DNA of 64,000 nt from Prochlorothrix hollandica PCC 9006 = CALU 1027 (GCF_000332315.1 NZ_KB235933.1:44986-108985); one strand, 5' to 3'. Counted from the stretch's first letter, positions 47,339-57,140 are shown. The notes: generated by a model from the letters alone, not told the origin. Numbers and translations are program-made.

Positions 47339-48610
47339 ATGAAAACCCAATTATTACAATGGTCTTATGGGCGAGGAAGACGGGATTTTAGCCGCATTCA
47401 ACTGCCCAATGTAGACCTCAGTAAAGTCAAATTAAAGTTTATTTGTCTGAGTCAAGCGAACTTACAAGGTGCAAATCTTAGTCAAGGTCAATTTGCGGGT
47501 GCTGACTTTGTTTATGCCCATTTGGAAGATGCCAATCTCAGTGGGGCCAACTTTATTGGTGCAAACTTTTTAGCGGCCAACTTACAACGGGCTAATTTAT
47601 CCCGTGCCATGCTCTGTGGCAGCTTATTAAGCGTAACGGACCTGAGCTATGCCTGCCTAGAACAAGCCACCTTAGCCGGGGCCGACCTGCGATCGGCCAA
47701 CTTAACCGGAGCCAATTTATCCCATGCCAACTTGCAAGGGGCGAACCTCACCGCAGCCAATTTGACCCAGGCCAATTTGACAGGAGCCGATCTAACCGGG
47801 GCTATATTGACAGGAACCCTATTGCCCGATGCCACTGCCCCAGAACCCAAACCCCAGCCCTTAAGTTTAATTGCTCCAGTCTTTAATACTCTGATGCCGC
47901 CCCAAGAGGCTAAGAAGTCCCTAAGATCGCGAAGAACTAAGGTCAAAGGCCAGGGTTTACAAACTAATTTCTCCGATGTAATGGTCTATAAGGCAGTGCC
48001 TAAAACCGATGGTGATTTAGCCAGGGCAGCAGATAACCGCGCTCTGGAATCCAGTTGGTCTGAGGAGGTCAGTGGAGACTTGCAAGCGGGCACAACCACC
48101 AACACGCATGGAAAGGTAAGGGATAGTTCTCTGCTGTTTCTGCATCAAGATCTGGGGAGCTATTTCCAATCCGAAAACCCCACCGATGCCCAGGTTCGGC
48201 TCCAGCGATCGATCCTGCTGCGCAAAGGCCATTATCCGTTGCGGAAGAAATTACTCCTCGCCTATGACGAACGCTGTGCCATTAGCCGCTGCCCAGTGCA
48301 TCAGGTGTTGGAAGTAGCTTATATTTTGCCCTTTTGTGGCAAACTAACCAATGACCCTAGCAATGTGTTGCTTTTGCGATCGGATTTACATTTACTCTTT
48401 GATCTACACTTAATAGCCATCGATCCCAATACCCTCACCGTCCGGTTAGCGCCTTGGCTCCAGGACAGTTACTACAGCAATTTAGAAGGGCGATCGTTGT
48501 ACCTGCCCTTGAACCCTGATCTTTGCCCCAGCCCTGAAGCCCTGGCAGAACACCAGAACCTCTGTGAATGGGAGGTAAATGAAGCCTGGACTAATGCCTA
48601 TGCCCTGTAA
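47339..48610 (+). CDS. Pentapeptide-repeat / HNH-like fusion protein
   Basis: A 423-residue protein. Residues about 20-165 are pentapeptide repeats (A-[DN]-L-x-x pattern, for example ANLTGANLSHANLQGANL), forming a right-handed beta helix. A linker follows, then a C-terminal HNH_2-type domain (LLLAYDERCAISRCPVHQVL, NDPSNVLLLRSDLHLLFDLHLIAI). In active HNH_2 domains the segment reads A-A-H-I; here it is VAYI, so the catalytic His is Tyr328. The Asn and the later His-containing DLHLLFDLHL are kept. This suggests a DNA-binding rather than cleaving domain, if the loss is real. Starts 139 bases after a family A MITE. Confidence 0.82.
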   Translation: MKTQLLQWSYGRGRRDFSRIQLPNVDLSKVKLKFICLSQANLQGANLSQGQFAGADFVYAHLEDANLSGANFIGANFLAANLQRANLSRAMLCGSLLSVTDLSYACLEQATLAGADLRSANLTGANLSHANLQGANLTAANLTQANLTGADLTGAILTGTLLPDATAPEPKPQPLSLIAPVFNTLMPPQEAKKSLRSRRTKVKGQGLQTNFSDVMVYKAVPKTDGDLARAADNRALESSWSEEVSGDLQAGTTTNTHGKVRDSSLLFLHQDLGSYFQSENPTDAQVRLQRSILLRKGHYPLRKKLLLAYDERCAISRCPVHQVLEVAYILPFCGKLTNDPSNVLLLRSDLHLLFDLHLIAIDPNTLTVRLAPWLQDSYYSNLEGRSLYLPLNPDLCPSPEALAEHQNLCEWEVNEAWTNAYAL

Positions 48611-48706
48611 GACTAACGCTGTGCGATCGAGGGCCATTTTCTGCAAGGGAATGCGGGGCGGTGTCTGCCTGTCTGCTTTGGGGACGGTATAGCCCTAACG
48701 ATAGCC

Positions 48707-49081
48707 GTAACTATTCAGGGGGAAAGTGAGTAGGGTTTCAGGCCCACGATCGCCGGTCAGAGCCGGATCAACGGGGTGCATTGCACCTGAGAACCATCGA
48801 CCTCGGGTAGGGTTCTCGCTCCCGTGCCGATCCTCTTGGCGACCCCCAACCGGGGCAACCACGGGGGGATTGCCCCTACCAAAATTGGAACCATCGACCT
48901 CGGGTAGGGTTCTCGCTCCCGTGCCGACCCTCTTGGCGACCCCCAACCGGGGCAACCACGGGGGGATTGCCCCTACCAAAATCGGCGACCCCCCCCAGTG
49001 AAATGGACCTTCTCCAATCGCCTAAGGTCTGTTGTCTAGAGCCTGAAACCCTCATTCTCCTGTGGACCCCTGAATAATTAC
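48707..49081. mobile_element. MITE family D, complete, with internal duplication
   Basis: A 375-bp element opening GTAACTATTCAGGGGG and closing with the inverse of GTAATTATTCAGGGG. An internal block of about 100 bases (ACCATCGACCTCGGGTAGGG onward) is duplicated in tandem, making it longer than the 279-bp copy at 57507. It lies between the HNH fusion gene and the STAS gene. Confidence 0.85.
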
Positions 49082-49141
49082 GAGATCAGACGGCTCTAGG
49101 GGTTCCAGATTGGATCTCAGATCCCTAAAACCAGTCTAAAC

Positions 49142-49483
49142 TTATAAACGATTGTGGACTGTATTGCTGGCAAATGCCAACTTGAAATGCACCGGCGTAG
49201 CGAAGACTGAAAAGACATCTTCCATATCCGTCAGGGTCAATAAGGTTTGAAATTGATCATTGACACTACAAAAGGCAAGCTGAACCCCAACAGACTCTAA
49301 CGTTTTCAAAATTCTCACCAATACTCCCAAGCCAGAGCTATCAATAAACCCTAGATCGCTGCAGTCAATTAAAATGGCTCTAACATTCTGCTTAAGGGCT
49401 TCTTGAACCTGCTGATAAAGCTGCTTACCAGTGTGGGCATCTAAAACACCCGTTGGCTTTAAAATTCCGAGGGAAGATGACAT
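49142..49483 (-). CDS. STAS domain protein (anti-sigma factor antagonist-like)
   Basis: A 113-residue single STAS domain. The typical start ILKPTGVLDAHTGKQLYQQV is followed by AILIDCSDLGFIDSSGLGVL, where Ser in DSSGLG is the usual phosphorylation site controlling partner-kinase binding. Length is standard for stand-alone antagonists. In cyanobacteria such proteins take part in partner-switching that controls sigma factors or motility. No kinase or phosphatase gene is adjacent. The 49484-49850 gap shows a GGGGGGACGCTGCGCCGCC-type G-rich stretch but no gene. Confidence 0.9.
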   Translation of the reverse strand: MSSSLGILKPTGVLDAHTGKQLYQQVQEALKQNVRAILIDCSDLGFIDSSGLGVLVRILKTLESVGVQLAFCSVNDQFQTLLTLTDMEDVFSVFATPVHFKLAFASNTVHNRL

Positions 49484-49850
49484 AGTGACGGGGAATTAAG
49501 CATTGAGATTGACAGTGAGCACGAGTAACAAATAGGGATAACCTAGGCCACACCAGCTTTCTTATACTCACCCCTGACGGCATGATCCGGATCAGGTACC
49601 TCGATTAAGGGGGGGACGCTGCGCCGCCGCCCAGCACCAGGGGGCGCATCTCGTCATTGGGGGGGCAGGATCGGATTGAAATCAGGGGAGGTCAATGCCC
49701 CCCCCAACCCTGACATGCGCCCAGCACCAGGCATTAAGGTGTCCCCTTGTTAAACTGGGGGAAGGCCAGACCTCGGAACCCTGCTGGTTGGGGTTTTGGC
49801 AAGTTTTGTCAGTCACTCAGATCCAGACCTTTGATGGGGCTATCGATAGC

Positions 49851-50672
49851 ATGGGATATTCATCAACTACACGGGATAAGCCCACGGCTTTCCCCTTTTG
49901 CGGTAGGCCCGATCGACCGCGATCGGTTCCGTTAACCCCTGGGGCGATCGCCTTTTATCAGGTTGCCCAAGGCTTGAACCCAGAGAGCTGCCCCCACACC
50001 TACAACTTCCACCTCCACACCACCTGCTCCGATGGGCGGCTGTCGCCCCAGGCCGTGATTGATCAAGCCCTGGCCATTGGTTTGCAAGGCTTAGCCATTA
50101 CCGACCACCACAGTCTGGCGGGGTATCGTCAAGCCCAAGCCTACCTAGAGACTCGGCAGCTAGAGACTCGGCAGCTAGAGACCCGGCAGCTAGCGACCCG
50201 GCAGCTAGCGACCCAGCAGGCCATGGGGGAGTCAAATTCCGGTTCCCGTTTGCCCCGCCTCTGGAGCGGCACGGAGATTACAGCCCGGTTGTTGGACACA
50301 GATGTGCATATTCTCGGCTATGGTTTTGATCCAGAGGCAACGGCCCTGGCTCCCTACTGCGCCGGGTATGAGCGCAATCCTACGGGAGAAGCCTTTGGGG
50401 CGGCGGCGGTAATTGCGGCCCTCCAGGAAGCCGGGGGGTGGGCGGTGTTGGCTCACCCGGCCCGCTATCGCCAATCCCCAGAAGAACTGGTGCCCGCTGC
50501 GGTGGCCTTGGGCATTGACGGCGTGGAAAGCTTTTATGCCTACGACAATCCCAACCCCTGGCGGGTCAGCCCCTCCCAAACCCTGCGGGTCAGTGGGCTA
50601 GCCGCTGCCCACAATCTGATGCAAACCTGCGGGACAGACTCCCACGGCTTGAGTTTATTACAGCGATTGTAG
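49851..50672 (+). CDS. PHP domain phosphoesterase
   Basis: A 273-residue metal-dependent PHP phosphoesterase. Metal-binding motifs are visible: FHLHTTCSDG, ITDHHSLAGY, SGTEITA, VLAHPARY and CGTDSHG. The core is complete. After HSLAGYRQAQAY the sequence has an insert of about 25 residues made of L-E-T-R-Q units, encoded by five near-identical 15-base DNA repeats (50142-50220). The start is uncertain: ATG 49851 is chosen as nearest upstream, while the frame is open to 49695. The substrate may be a nucleoside or histidinol-type phosphate; unresolved. Confidence 0.85.
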   Translation: MGYSSTTRDKPTAFPFCGRPDRPRSVPLTPGAIAFYQVAQGLNPESCPHTYNFHLHTTCSDGRLSPQAVIDQALAIGLQGLAITDHHSLAGYRQAQAYLETRQLETRQLETRQLATRQLATQQAMGESNSGSRLPRLWSGTEITARLLDTDVHILGYGFDPEATALAPYCAGYERNPTGEAFGAAAVIAALQEAGGWAVLAHPARYRQSPEELVPAAVALGIDGVESFYAYDNPNPWRVSPSQTLRVSGLAAAHNLMQTCGTDSHGLSLLQRL

Positions 50673-50842
50673 AGACCTAGGGGTTAGGGTAGTGGTGCGA
50701 GCCTCAAGCCCAGGGTATTGAAACCGTAAGGGGTGAAACCGTAAGGGGTGAAACCCTGTACATTGCCCAGCGTCTGATGACACCCCAGTCAGACTCGTGA
50801 TTATTACGTCCACCCTCTCGTAACGATAGCCTGGAGGCTGCC

Positions 50843-51799
50843 ATGGCATTGCATTCCCACTCCCCTTCCCATAGCCATGATCATAGTTTCCACCCCTTGG
50901 CGGGCGATCGCCGTCGGGCGGTGCGGCGGGTGTTAGTGGGCACCTTGGTGCTCAATGTGCTGGTGGTGGTTCTCAAGGTTGTTGTGGGGCTGTGGACTGG
51001 ATCCCTGAGTGTGTTGGCGGATGCCCTCCACAGTGTCACCGACAGCTTAAACAATGTCTTGGGTCTGGTGACCAACCAACTGTCCTCCCCGGAACCCGAT
51101 CGGGATCATCCCTATGGCCACCAAAAGTTTGAAGCCGTGGGAGCCTTGGGCATTGCGGCCATGTTGGGTATTGCCTGTTTTGAGATTTTCAAGGGGGCGA
51201 TCGATCGCCTGATCCAGGGCATCAAGCCCATGGAAGTGGGGTCAACGGATCTGTGGATTTTGCTACTGGTCTTGGGCATTAATATTTTTGTGGCCTTTTA
51301 TGAGCGATCGGTGGGGCGACGACTGCAAAGCCCGATTCTGATCGCCGATGCTTACCACACCATGAGCGATATTTGGATTACCATTAGCGTTTTGGTGGGA
51401 TTACTGGGGATCTGGATCTTCAACTGGCCCTGGTTGGATGTGATCATGACCTTTCCCGTAGCCCTGTTGGTGTTGTGGAGTTGTTGGTGTGTATTGCGGG
51501 ATAATTTGCCCTGGCTGGTGGATGAGGTGGCGATCGCCCCCGAAGCAATTCACCAAGTGGTGATGGAGGTGGCGGGGGTGGTCAACTGCCACAAAATTGC
51601 CTCGCGGGGGCTATTGGGGCGGCAGGTGTTTATTGATATGCATTTGATTGTGGAAGCCCAGGATGTGAAGACCGCCCACGACATTACGGAGGCGGTGGAA
51701 GCCAAGCTAGAGGAGCGCTATGCTCCGGTGCGCATCACGATCCATGTGGAACCCCCCTCCTACCATGAGGAAGATATTACCTATCGACAGCCGACCTAA
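50843..51799 (+). CDS. Cation diffusion facilitator family transporter
   Basis: A 318-residue CDF-type metal/proton antiporter. A His-rich N terminus (HSHSPSHSHDHSFH) may sense or bind metal. The CDF domain has six membrane helices, with the metal-site Asp/His pairs in VLADALHSVTDSLNN and LIADAYHTMSDIWI. The cytoplasmic C-terminal ferredoxin-like domain is RQVFIDMHLIVEAQDVKTA to RITIHVEPP. Metal specificity (Zn, Fe, Mn or Co) is not clear; the D-x-x-x-D pairs H/D and H/D suit Zn or Fe. No metal regulator is adjacent. Confidence 0.93.
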   Translation: MALHSHSPSHSHDHSFHPLAGDRRRAVRRVLVGTLVLNVLVVVLKVVVGLWTGSLSVLADALHSVTDSLNNVLGLVTNQLSSPEPDRDHPYGHQKFEAVGALGIAAMLGIACFEIFKGAIDRLIQGIKPMEVGSTDLWILLLVLGINIFVAFYERSVGRRLQSPILIADAYHTMSDIWITISVLVGLLGIWIFNWPWLDVIMTFPVALLVLWSCWCVLRDNLPWLVDEVAIAPEAIHQVVMEVAGVVNCHKIASRGLLGRQVFIDMHLIVEAQDVKTAHDITEAVEAKLEERYAPVRITIHVEPPSYHEEDITYRQPT

Positions 51800-51802
51800 C
51801 GT

Positions 51803-51896
51803 GGGGAACAAGATTGTATTTCCCCCCAGAATTGGGATCATCGGGGGTCCAAGATCAGAACGTCGAGATTTAGATCAATAGGTGGGGCCACGGTGG
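51803..51896. repeat. Repeat family E, degenerate copy
   Basis: Shares GGGGAACAAGATTG, TTTCCCCCC and AGATTTAGATCAATAGGTGGG with the family E copy at 60430. The terminal inverted pair is not clean. It lies in the 303-base leader of the fba gene. Confidence 0.6.
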
Positions 51897-52102
51897 CTCA
51901 AGATCCGGGTTACAGGGGCTAGGATCACGTTCAGGGCCGAGATCGATCGCCTTGCCCTAGCAGCGGACCTGAAAGCTTTACTCAGGAGCCTCTGCATTTA
52001 CCGGTGATGTATCCTAAAATTACTATAACCTTAAGATTATTGAAATCTTTCGAGCGTGCTGTAAAGGACGCTTGTACCCAGACACCCCTTAGGAGGATTG
52101 AT

Positions 52103-53185
52103 ATGGCGCTAGTACCCATGCGGCTTTTGCTGGACCATGCCGCTGAAAACGGTTATGGCATCCCCGCCTACAACGTCAATAACATGGAGCAAATCCAGGC
52201 CATCATGCAGGCTGCGGATGAAACCGACAGCCCCGTGATTCTGCAAGCTTCCCGTGGTGCCCGTAAATACGCCGGGGAAAACTTCCTGCGTCACCTGATT
52301 TTGGCTGCGGTGGAGACCTACCCCCACATTCCCATTGTGATGCACCAGGATCACGGTAACGCCCCCTCCACCTGCTATTCCGCCATCCAAAACGGGTTCA
52401 CCAGCGTCATGATGGACGGATCCTTGGAAGCCGACGCAAAAACCCCCGCCAGCTTTGACTACAACGTTAATGTCACCAAGCAAGTGGTGGCTGTGGCCCA
52501 TGCCATGGGTGCCAGTGTGGAAGGGGAACTGGGTTGCCTCGGTTCCTTGGAAACCGGCATGGGTGAAGCGGAAGATGGCCATGGTTTTGAGGGCAAGCTC
52601 TCCCATGATCAGCTGTTAACCGATCCCGATGAAGCGGTGAACTTTGTGGAAGCCACCCAAGTGGATGCCCTGGCCGTGGCCATCGGCACCAGCCACGGTG
52701 CCTACAAGTTCACCCGCAAGCCCACCGGCGAAATCCTGGCCATTAGCCGCATTGCAGAAATCCACAAGCGCCTACCCAACACCCACCTGGTCATGCATGG
52801 CTCTTCCTCCGTGCCCCAGGATCTGATTGCCCTGATCAACAAGCACGGCGGTGCCATCCCCGAAACCTACGGGGTGCCCATCGAAGAAATCCAAAAGGGG
52901 ATTCAGAGCGGTGTGCGCAAGGTGAACATCGACACCGATAACCGCTTGGCCATCACGGCGGCGGTGCGGGAAGCCCTCGCTGCCGATCCCAAGGAATTTG
53001 ACCCCCGTCACTTCCTCAAGCCTTCGATCAAGTACATGCAGAAGGTGTGTGCTGAGCGCTACGATGCCTTTGGTTGTGCTGGCCACGGTACTTCCATCAA
53101 GCAGGTGTCCCTGGCAACCTTTGCACCGAAGTATGAGTCCGGTGAACTGGCTGCAACCATCGCTCGCACAGCGGCTGCGGTGTAG
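52103..53185 (+). CDS. fba: Fructose-bisphosphate aldolase, class II
   Basis: A 360-residue zinc-dependent aldolase for the Calvin cycle and glycolysis. Family start [20 protein letters not shown]; metal-binding His in [22 protein letters not shown] and HGSSSVPQD; catalytic Asp in QDHG. ATG 52103 is preceded by CTTAGGAGGATTGAT, a near-perfect ribosome-binding site, whereas the frame upstream to 52004 is AT-rich and non-coding. It ends 279 bases before a cluster of three family A MITEs. A strongly expressed housekeeping gene, judging by its leader. Confidence 0.96.
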   Translation: MALVPMRLLLDHAAENGYGIPAYNVNNMEQIQAIMQAADETDSPVILQASRGARKYAGENFLRHLILAAVETYPHIPIVMHQDHGNAPSTCYSAIQNGFTSVMMDGSLEADAKTPASFDYNVNVTKQVVAVAHAMGASVEGELGCLGSLETGMGEAEDGHGFEGKLSHDQLLTDPDEAVNFVEATQVDALAVAIGTSHGAYKFTRKPTGEILAISRIAEIHKRLPNTHLVMHGSSSVPQDLIALINKHGGAIPETYGVPIEEIQKGIQSGVRKVNIDTDNRLAITAAVREALAADPKEFDPRHFLKPSIKYMQKVCAERYDAFGCAGHGTSIKQVSLATFAPKYESGELAATIARTAAAV

Positions 53186-53463
53186 CAGGGGTATCCCAGG
53201 GGTATCACTCTGGGGGAGCCAAGGCGCTGAGGAGGGGAACGGGACGGTGTTAAGTCCTGATGTCCGTAATAGGTCATCCCTCCTGCCTAGACTGCTCCCC
53301 CTAGGGTTGCCCCACCCAGAACTAGCGGTGGTAGTGACCACTCCGCACCGTCTAATTCCTAACGGTTGAGGGCTAGGGGCTGACGGTTTGACCGATCGCC
53401 CCGGCCCTTTTTTGATGGCTATGAACCCAGGACAGCCGAGGGCCAGGGGAAATCATCAAGATC

Positions 53464-53566
53464 TACAGCAACCCTAAATCCGTTGTAAGGCTCTCGACGG
53501 CTGAAACCCTTGGTGTGGTGTGCCCCCGGAGGGGGCACACCACACGACCCATTTAGGACTGCTGTA
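53464..53566. mobile_element. MITE family A, copy 5
   Basis: A 103-bp unit, TA to TA, with the standard ends and hairpin. First of three copies within 490 bases. Confidence 0.94.
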
Positions 53567-53643
53567 TGACAAAGATTCACAATAAAAATCACCTGGAAAA
53601 TCTGTGAGCTTGGCGCTTTAAACTATTTCTATAGCAGCTTCTA

Positions 53644-53745
53644 TACAGCAACCCTAAATCCGTTGTAAGGCTCTCAATCTCTGAAACCCCTTGTGGGGTG
53701 TGCGTCCTCCGGGCGACACCCCACGACCCATTTAGGACTGCTGTA
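53644..53745. mobile_element. MITE family A, copy 6, variant
   Basis: A 102-bp unit with the standard ends but a different centre: CTTGTGGGGTGTGCGTCC paired with GGGCGACACCCCACG. The stem is conserved by compensating changes. It resembles the variant at 60184. Confidence 0.9.
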
Positions 53746-53770
53746 GCAATCGCATCATTGGATATCAACT

Positions 53771-53842
53771 GCAGCCGGGACAGTGGAGAGCGGAACGCCC
53801 CACCATGCCGTTAATCTTGTACCGCTTAAAGCGGAAACCCGC
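53771..53842. repeat. Repeat family F, copy 1
   Basis: It opens AGCCGGGACAGTGG and ends TTAATCTTGTACCGCTTAAAG. The palindromic centre is degenerate. It is sandwiched between two family A MITEs; other copies are at 57141 and 61953. Confidence 0.7.
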
Positions 53843-53847
53843 ATCAT

Positions 53848-53950
53848 TACAGCAACCCTAAATCAGTTGTAAGGCTCTCGACGGCTGAAACCCTTGGTGT
53901 GGTGTGCCCCCGGAGGGGGCACACCACACGACCCATTTAGGACTGCTGTA
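53848..53950. mobile_element. MITE family A, copy 7
   Basis: A 103-bp unit, TA to TA. Its right TA is directly followed by a family B MITE, so the two are nested head to tail upstream of rpsU. Confidence 0.94.
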
Positions 53951-54049
53951 GGGCACCTCGATTAATTGGGTTGGGCGGCGAAGCCGCCCGCCACAACCCC
54001 TATTCTTGCGTTGGCACAGGGGCGATAATTTGGATTTTTCGAGGTGCCC
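53951..54049. mobile_element. MITE family B, copy 4
   Basis: A 99-bp element, GGGCACCTCGA to TCGAGGTGCCC, abutting family A copy 7. It ends 33 bases before the rpsU ATG, so rpsU leader RNA would probably include part of it or start just after it. Confidence 0.92.
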
Positions 54050-54082
54050 ATTAATGATTTTGTTATTAAAGACGGAGATACC

Positions 54083-54277
54083 ATGACCCACGTTGTTTTA
54101 GGCGAAAACGAACATATCGAGTCCGCATTGCGCCGCTTTAAGCGGGAGGTGTCCAAGGCGGGCATTATGGGGGACATGAAGAAGTATCGTCACTTTGAAA
54201 CCCCCATTGAAAAGCGCAAGCGTAAGGAAATTGCCCGACGGAACGAACGGCGACGGATGCGCAACCGCAAAAAGTAA
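54083..54277 (+). CDS. rpsU: 30S ribosomal protein S21
   Basis: A 64-residue bS21 protein of the small ribosomal subunit. The start [20 protein letters not shown] is typical, followed by the family hallmark [19 protein letters not shown] and a highly basic tail ([13 protein letters not shown]). ATG 54083 is preceded by GACGGAGATACC, a suitable ribosome-binding site; the frame from 54044 adds 13 residues outside the family. Two MITEs end just upstream, which leaves little native promoter DNA. A hairpin terminator follows 15 bases after the stop. Confidence 0.95.
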   Translation: MTHVVLGENEHIESALRRFKREVSKAGIMGDMKKYRHFETPIEKRKRKEIARRNERRRMRNRKK

Positions 54278-54291
54278 CCGAGATCGAGATT

Positions 54292-54322
54292 AAGGGCTAG
54301 GAGATGGGATCCCCTAGCCCTT
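54292..54322 (+). terminator. Hairpin terminator after rpsU
   Basis: A 10-bp perfect stem AAGGGCTAGG/CCTAGCCCTT with an 11-base loop and a short T-containing tail. It lies between convergent rpsU and ftsH and could act in both directions. Confidence 0.6.
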
Positions 54323-54423
54323 GATGGTGGGGTGATGGCTTGCGGCCATACCCCATGGGTTGTGACTCAGCGGTGCAGGGGAGTCAGCGATCGCTGACTG
54401 ACTCCAGGATGCTAGACGAGGCG

Positions 54424-56262
54424 CTAGGCGATCGCCGCCATCTTGACCTCATTGCTGTTAAGAATGTCCTGAAGTTCCACCGCATCCACGGTTTCCTTCT
54501 CCACCAACATCTTGGCCACCTGATCCAGCACGGCGCGATTTTGCACCAACACTTCTTTGGCACGATCGTAGGCTTTATCCACCAAGATCCGCACTTCTTC
54601 ATCCACCGTAGCAGCGGTTTCTTCGGAGTAGTCCCGTTCTGCCGCAATATCACGACCGAGGAAAACATTACCCTGCTGACGGCCCAAGGCCACGGGTCCC
54701 AGGCGATCGCTCATGCCGAAGCGAGTGATCATTTGGCGGGCCACCCGGGCCACCTGTTGCAGGTCATTGGAAGCCCCCGTGGTCACTTCCTCTTCCCCAA
54801 AGATGATTTCCTCGGCGATGCGACCCCCCAGGGCCACGGCCATCTGGTTGTGCAGGTAGGATCGGGAATATAACCCAGACTCCATGCGATCTTCGCTGGG
54901 GGTGAACCAGGTGAGTCCTCCGGCCCGACCGCGCGGGATAATGCTGATTTTTTGCACCGGGTCATAGTCGGGCATCAGGGCACCCACGAGGGCATGACCG
55001 GCTTCGTGGTAGGCCACCAGTTGCTTGCGCTTCTCGCTCATGACGCGGTCTTTCTTTTCGGGACCGGCCAGGACGCGATCGATGGCATCGTTAACCTCAT
55101 CCATGGAGATTTCCGTCAGGCTACGGCGGGCCGCCAAAATCGCCGCTTCATTGAGGAGGTTAGACAGATCGGCACCGGTGAAACCAGGAGTACGACGGGC
55201 GATTTTCTCCAGATCCACATCCTTGGACAGGGTTTTGCCTCGGGAGTGGACATTGAGAATTTCCGATCGACCGGCAAAGTCAGGGCGATCGACCACCACT
55301 TGGCGATCGAAGCGACCGGGCCGCATCAGGGCCGAATCCAAGACATCGGGGCGGTTGGTGGCGGCAATGATAATAATGCCGGTATTGCCCTCAAAGCCGT
55401 CCATTTCCGTCAGCAACTGGTTGAGGGTTTGCTCCCGCTCGTCGTTACCGCCGCCGAGACCTGCGCCCCGCTGACGACCCACTGCGTCAATTTCATCAAT
55501 AAAGACAATACAGGGGGCATTGCTCTTGGCCTGTTCAAACAGGTCCCGAACCCGGGAGGCACCGACCCCCACGAACATTTCCACAAACTCAGAACCGGAG
55601 ATGGAGAAAAAGGGCACCCCGGCTTCCCCGGCCACGGCACGGGCCAACAGGGTTTTACCGGTTCCGGGGGGTCCCACCAACAGCACACCCTTGGGGATTT
55701 TGGCCCCCACAGCGGTGAAGCGATCGGCATTTTTGAGGAAGTCCACTACTTCCGTCAATTCCAGCTTGGCTTGGTCAATGCCCGCCACATCCCCAAAGGT
55801 CACCTGGGTTTGGGGTTCCATTTGCACCCGTGCTTTGGACTTACCAAAGTTCATGGCTTGGTTGCCGGGTCCGCTTTGGGCGCGACGCAGCAGGAAGAAC
55901 AGACCAATCAACAGCAGGAAGGGCACCAGGAAGCTGCTCAAGGCCCGCAGCCAGAGATTGTCATCGCCCTGGGGGCTGACGGAAATATCAACATTGTGGC
56001 GGGTGAGGATATTGAGAAGGTCGGGATCATCGGGCAGGTTGACATACACCTTTGCGCCGTCGTTGACCGTGACCTTGGCCGCCGTGCGATCGGGGCTAAT
56101 TTCCACCTTGGCCACTTGGTTGCTTTGGGCTTCTTCAATGAAGCGGCTATAGCGCCAGACTTCTTGGGTGGGCTGTTGGGGATCAAAAAAAGTCATGCCC
56201 AAGGCCAAGACCACAAAGGTCAATAGGACATAAAGCCCTGCATTTCTCCAACGTTTCTTCAC
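54424..56262 (-). CDS. ftsH: ATP-dependent zinc metalloprotease FtsH
   Basis: A 612-residue membrane AAA protease. Two membrane segments flank a lumenal domain ([17 protein letters not shown] and [16 protein letters not shown]). The AAA module has Walker A GPPGTGKT and Walker [14 protein letters not shown] near residues 200-260, and the zinc-binding HEAGH motif in [15 protein letters not shown] is near 420. The [13 protein letters not shown] pore loop is intact. The sequence is of the cyanobacterial FtsH type involved in photosystem II D1 turnover. ATG 56262 is preceded by AGGGAGGATAAACTCC. The upstream 1.5 kb is repeats only; a tandem array begins 247 bases before the start. Confidence 0.96.
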   Translation of the reverse strand: MKKRWRNAGLYVLLTFVVLALGMTFFDPQQPTQEVWRYSRFIEEAQSNQVAKVEISPDRTAAKVTVNDGAKVYVNLPDDPDLLNILTRHNVDISVSPQGDDNLWLRALSSFLVPFLLLIGLFFLLRRAQSGPGNQAMNFGKSKARVQMEPQTQVTFGDVAGIDQAKLELTEVVDFLKNADRFTAVGAKIPKGVLLVGPPGTGKTLLARAVAGEAGVPFFSISGSEFVEMFVGVGASRVRDLFEQAKSNAPCIVFIDEIDAVGRQRGAGLGGGNDEREQTLNQLLTEMDGFEGNTGIIIIAATNRPDVLDSALMRPGRFDRQVVVDRPDFAGRSEILNVHSRGKTLSKDVDLEKIARRTPGFTGADLSNLLNEAAILAARRSLTEISMDEVNDAIDRVLAGPEKKDRVMSEKRKQLVAYHEAGHALVGALMPDYDPVQKISIIPRGRAGGLTWFTPSEDRMESGLYSRSYLHNQMAVALGGRIAEEIIFGEEEVTTGASNDLQQVARVARQMITRFGMSDRLGPVALGRQQGNVFLGRDIAAERDYSEETAATVDEEVRILVDKAYDRAKEVLVQNRAVLDQVAKMLVEKETVDAVELQDILNSNEVKMAAIA

Positions 56263-56508
56263 TGGAGTTTATCCTCCCTTTTTGTTATCGGATGCTGATA
56301 TAGAGACAGATCCAGCGCTACTGGAAGGGCACGATCGAGGGTGCAACTCCCGGCAGTCTGGCATAGATAGTAGCGGTGTTTGTGCGGTGTTTGTATAGAC
56401 TGGCTCAACCCTAAGCCTAGGACAACCCAGGCGCAAGACCCCGGCGGGCCAAACCCATGGGGTTAGGAACTGGGCTGGGCAAGGCTTAGGCCAGCAATAA
56501 CCTCCCAC

Positions 56509-56652
56509 CAGAAAAACAGTGGCTACCAGAAAAACGGTGGCTACCAGAAAAACAGTGGCTACCAGAAAAACAGTGGCTACCAGAAAAACAGTGGCTACCA
56601 GAAAAACAGTGACCACCAGAAAAACGGTGACCACCAGAAAAACAGTGACCAA
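56509..56652. repeat. 18-bp minisatellite upstream of ftsH
   Basis: About eight copies of GGCTACCAGAAAAACAGT, with the last three in the variant form GACCACCAGAAAAACAGT. On the minus strand the array reads as an open VTVFLV-type repeat. It lies 247-390 bases upstream of the ftsH start, in its likely promoter region. Confidence 0.93.
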
Positions 56653-56958
56653 GGCAGAGCTATGACCGACCAGCCCAGGACCCCGATGGATCCCCTGCTG
56701 GGGTGATGTCTCTCATTTTTCTCCCCCAGTGTCTGGTTTCCCCTTCGCCGAGGGTCAGGATTTCCCCTGCCCCTGCAACCACCGTAATGCTGGTGATTAG
56801 CCCACTGCTGCCCCTGCTGAATCGAAGTTCAGAGGGTCACTGCGGTGCAGTCATGTTAACTAATATTAACGTAAATCTTAAAAAAGCAAATTTTGGTTTA
56901 CGGCTTTCTTAACCTTGCCCTTAATTTTGCCCTTAATTTTGGGGTTCCCCCTTAAAGC

Positions 56959-57133
56959 CTACTGTGTACACACAAATGGAACTAAACCTCAAACCCCTGA
57001 TGCTAGCGCCCCTCGCCCCCCAATTTTGGGAAGAAATGCCATCTGATTCCCCTCCTTTGGAGGGGTAGGGGTGGTTTAAGCGGGCGATCGCCGCAGAGGA
57101 TTAGAAATACTCCGAGTTATGTGTACACGGTAG
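56959..57133. repeat. Repeat family E, copy 2
   Basis: 175 bases, CTACTGTGTACAC to GTGTACACGGTAG, an inverted pair. The interior matches the 15904 and 60430 copies (GGGGTAGGGGTGGTTTAA and GGGCGATCGCC). Confidence 0.78.
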
Positions 57134-57140
57134 CCTTAAA

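Noticed and set aside
56269..56652. Open frame encoding repeated VTVFLV units upstream of ftsH
   Set aside because: It is the reverse reading of an 18-base tandem array; no conserved domain or ribosome-binding site, and its 3' part is non-repetitive filler.
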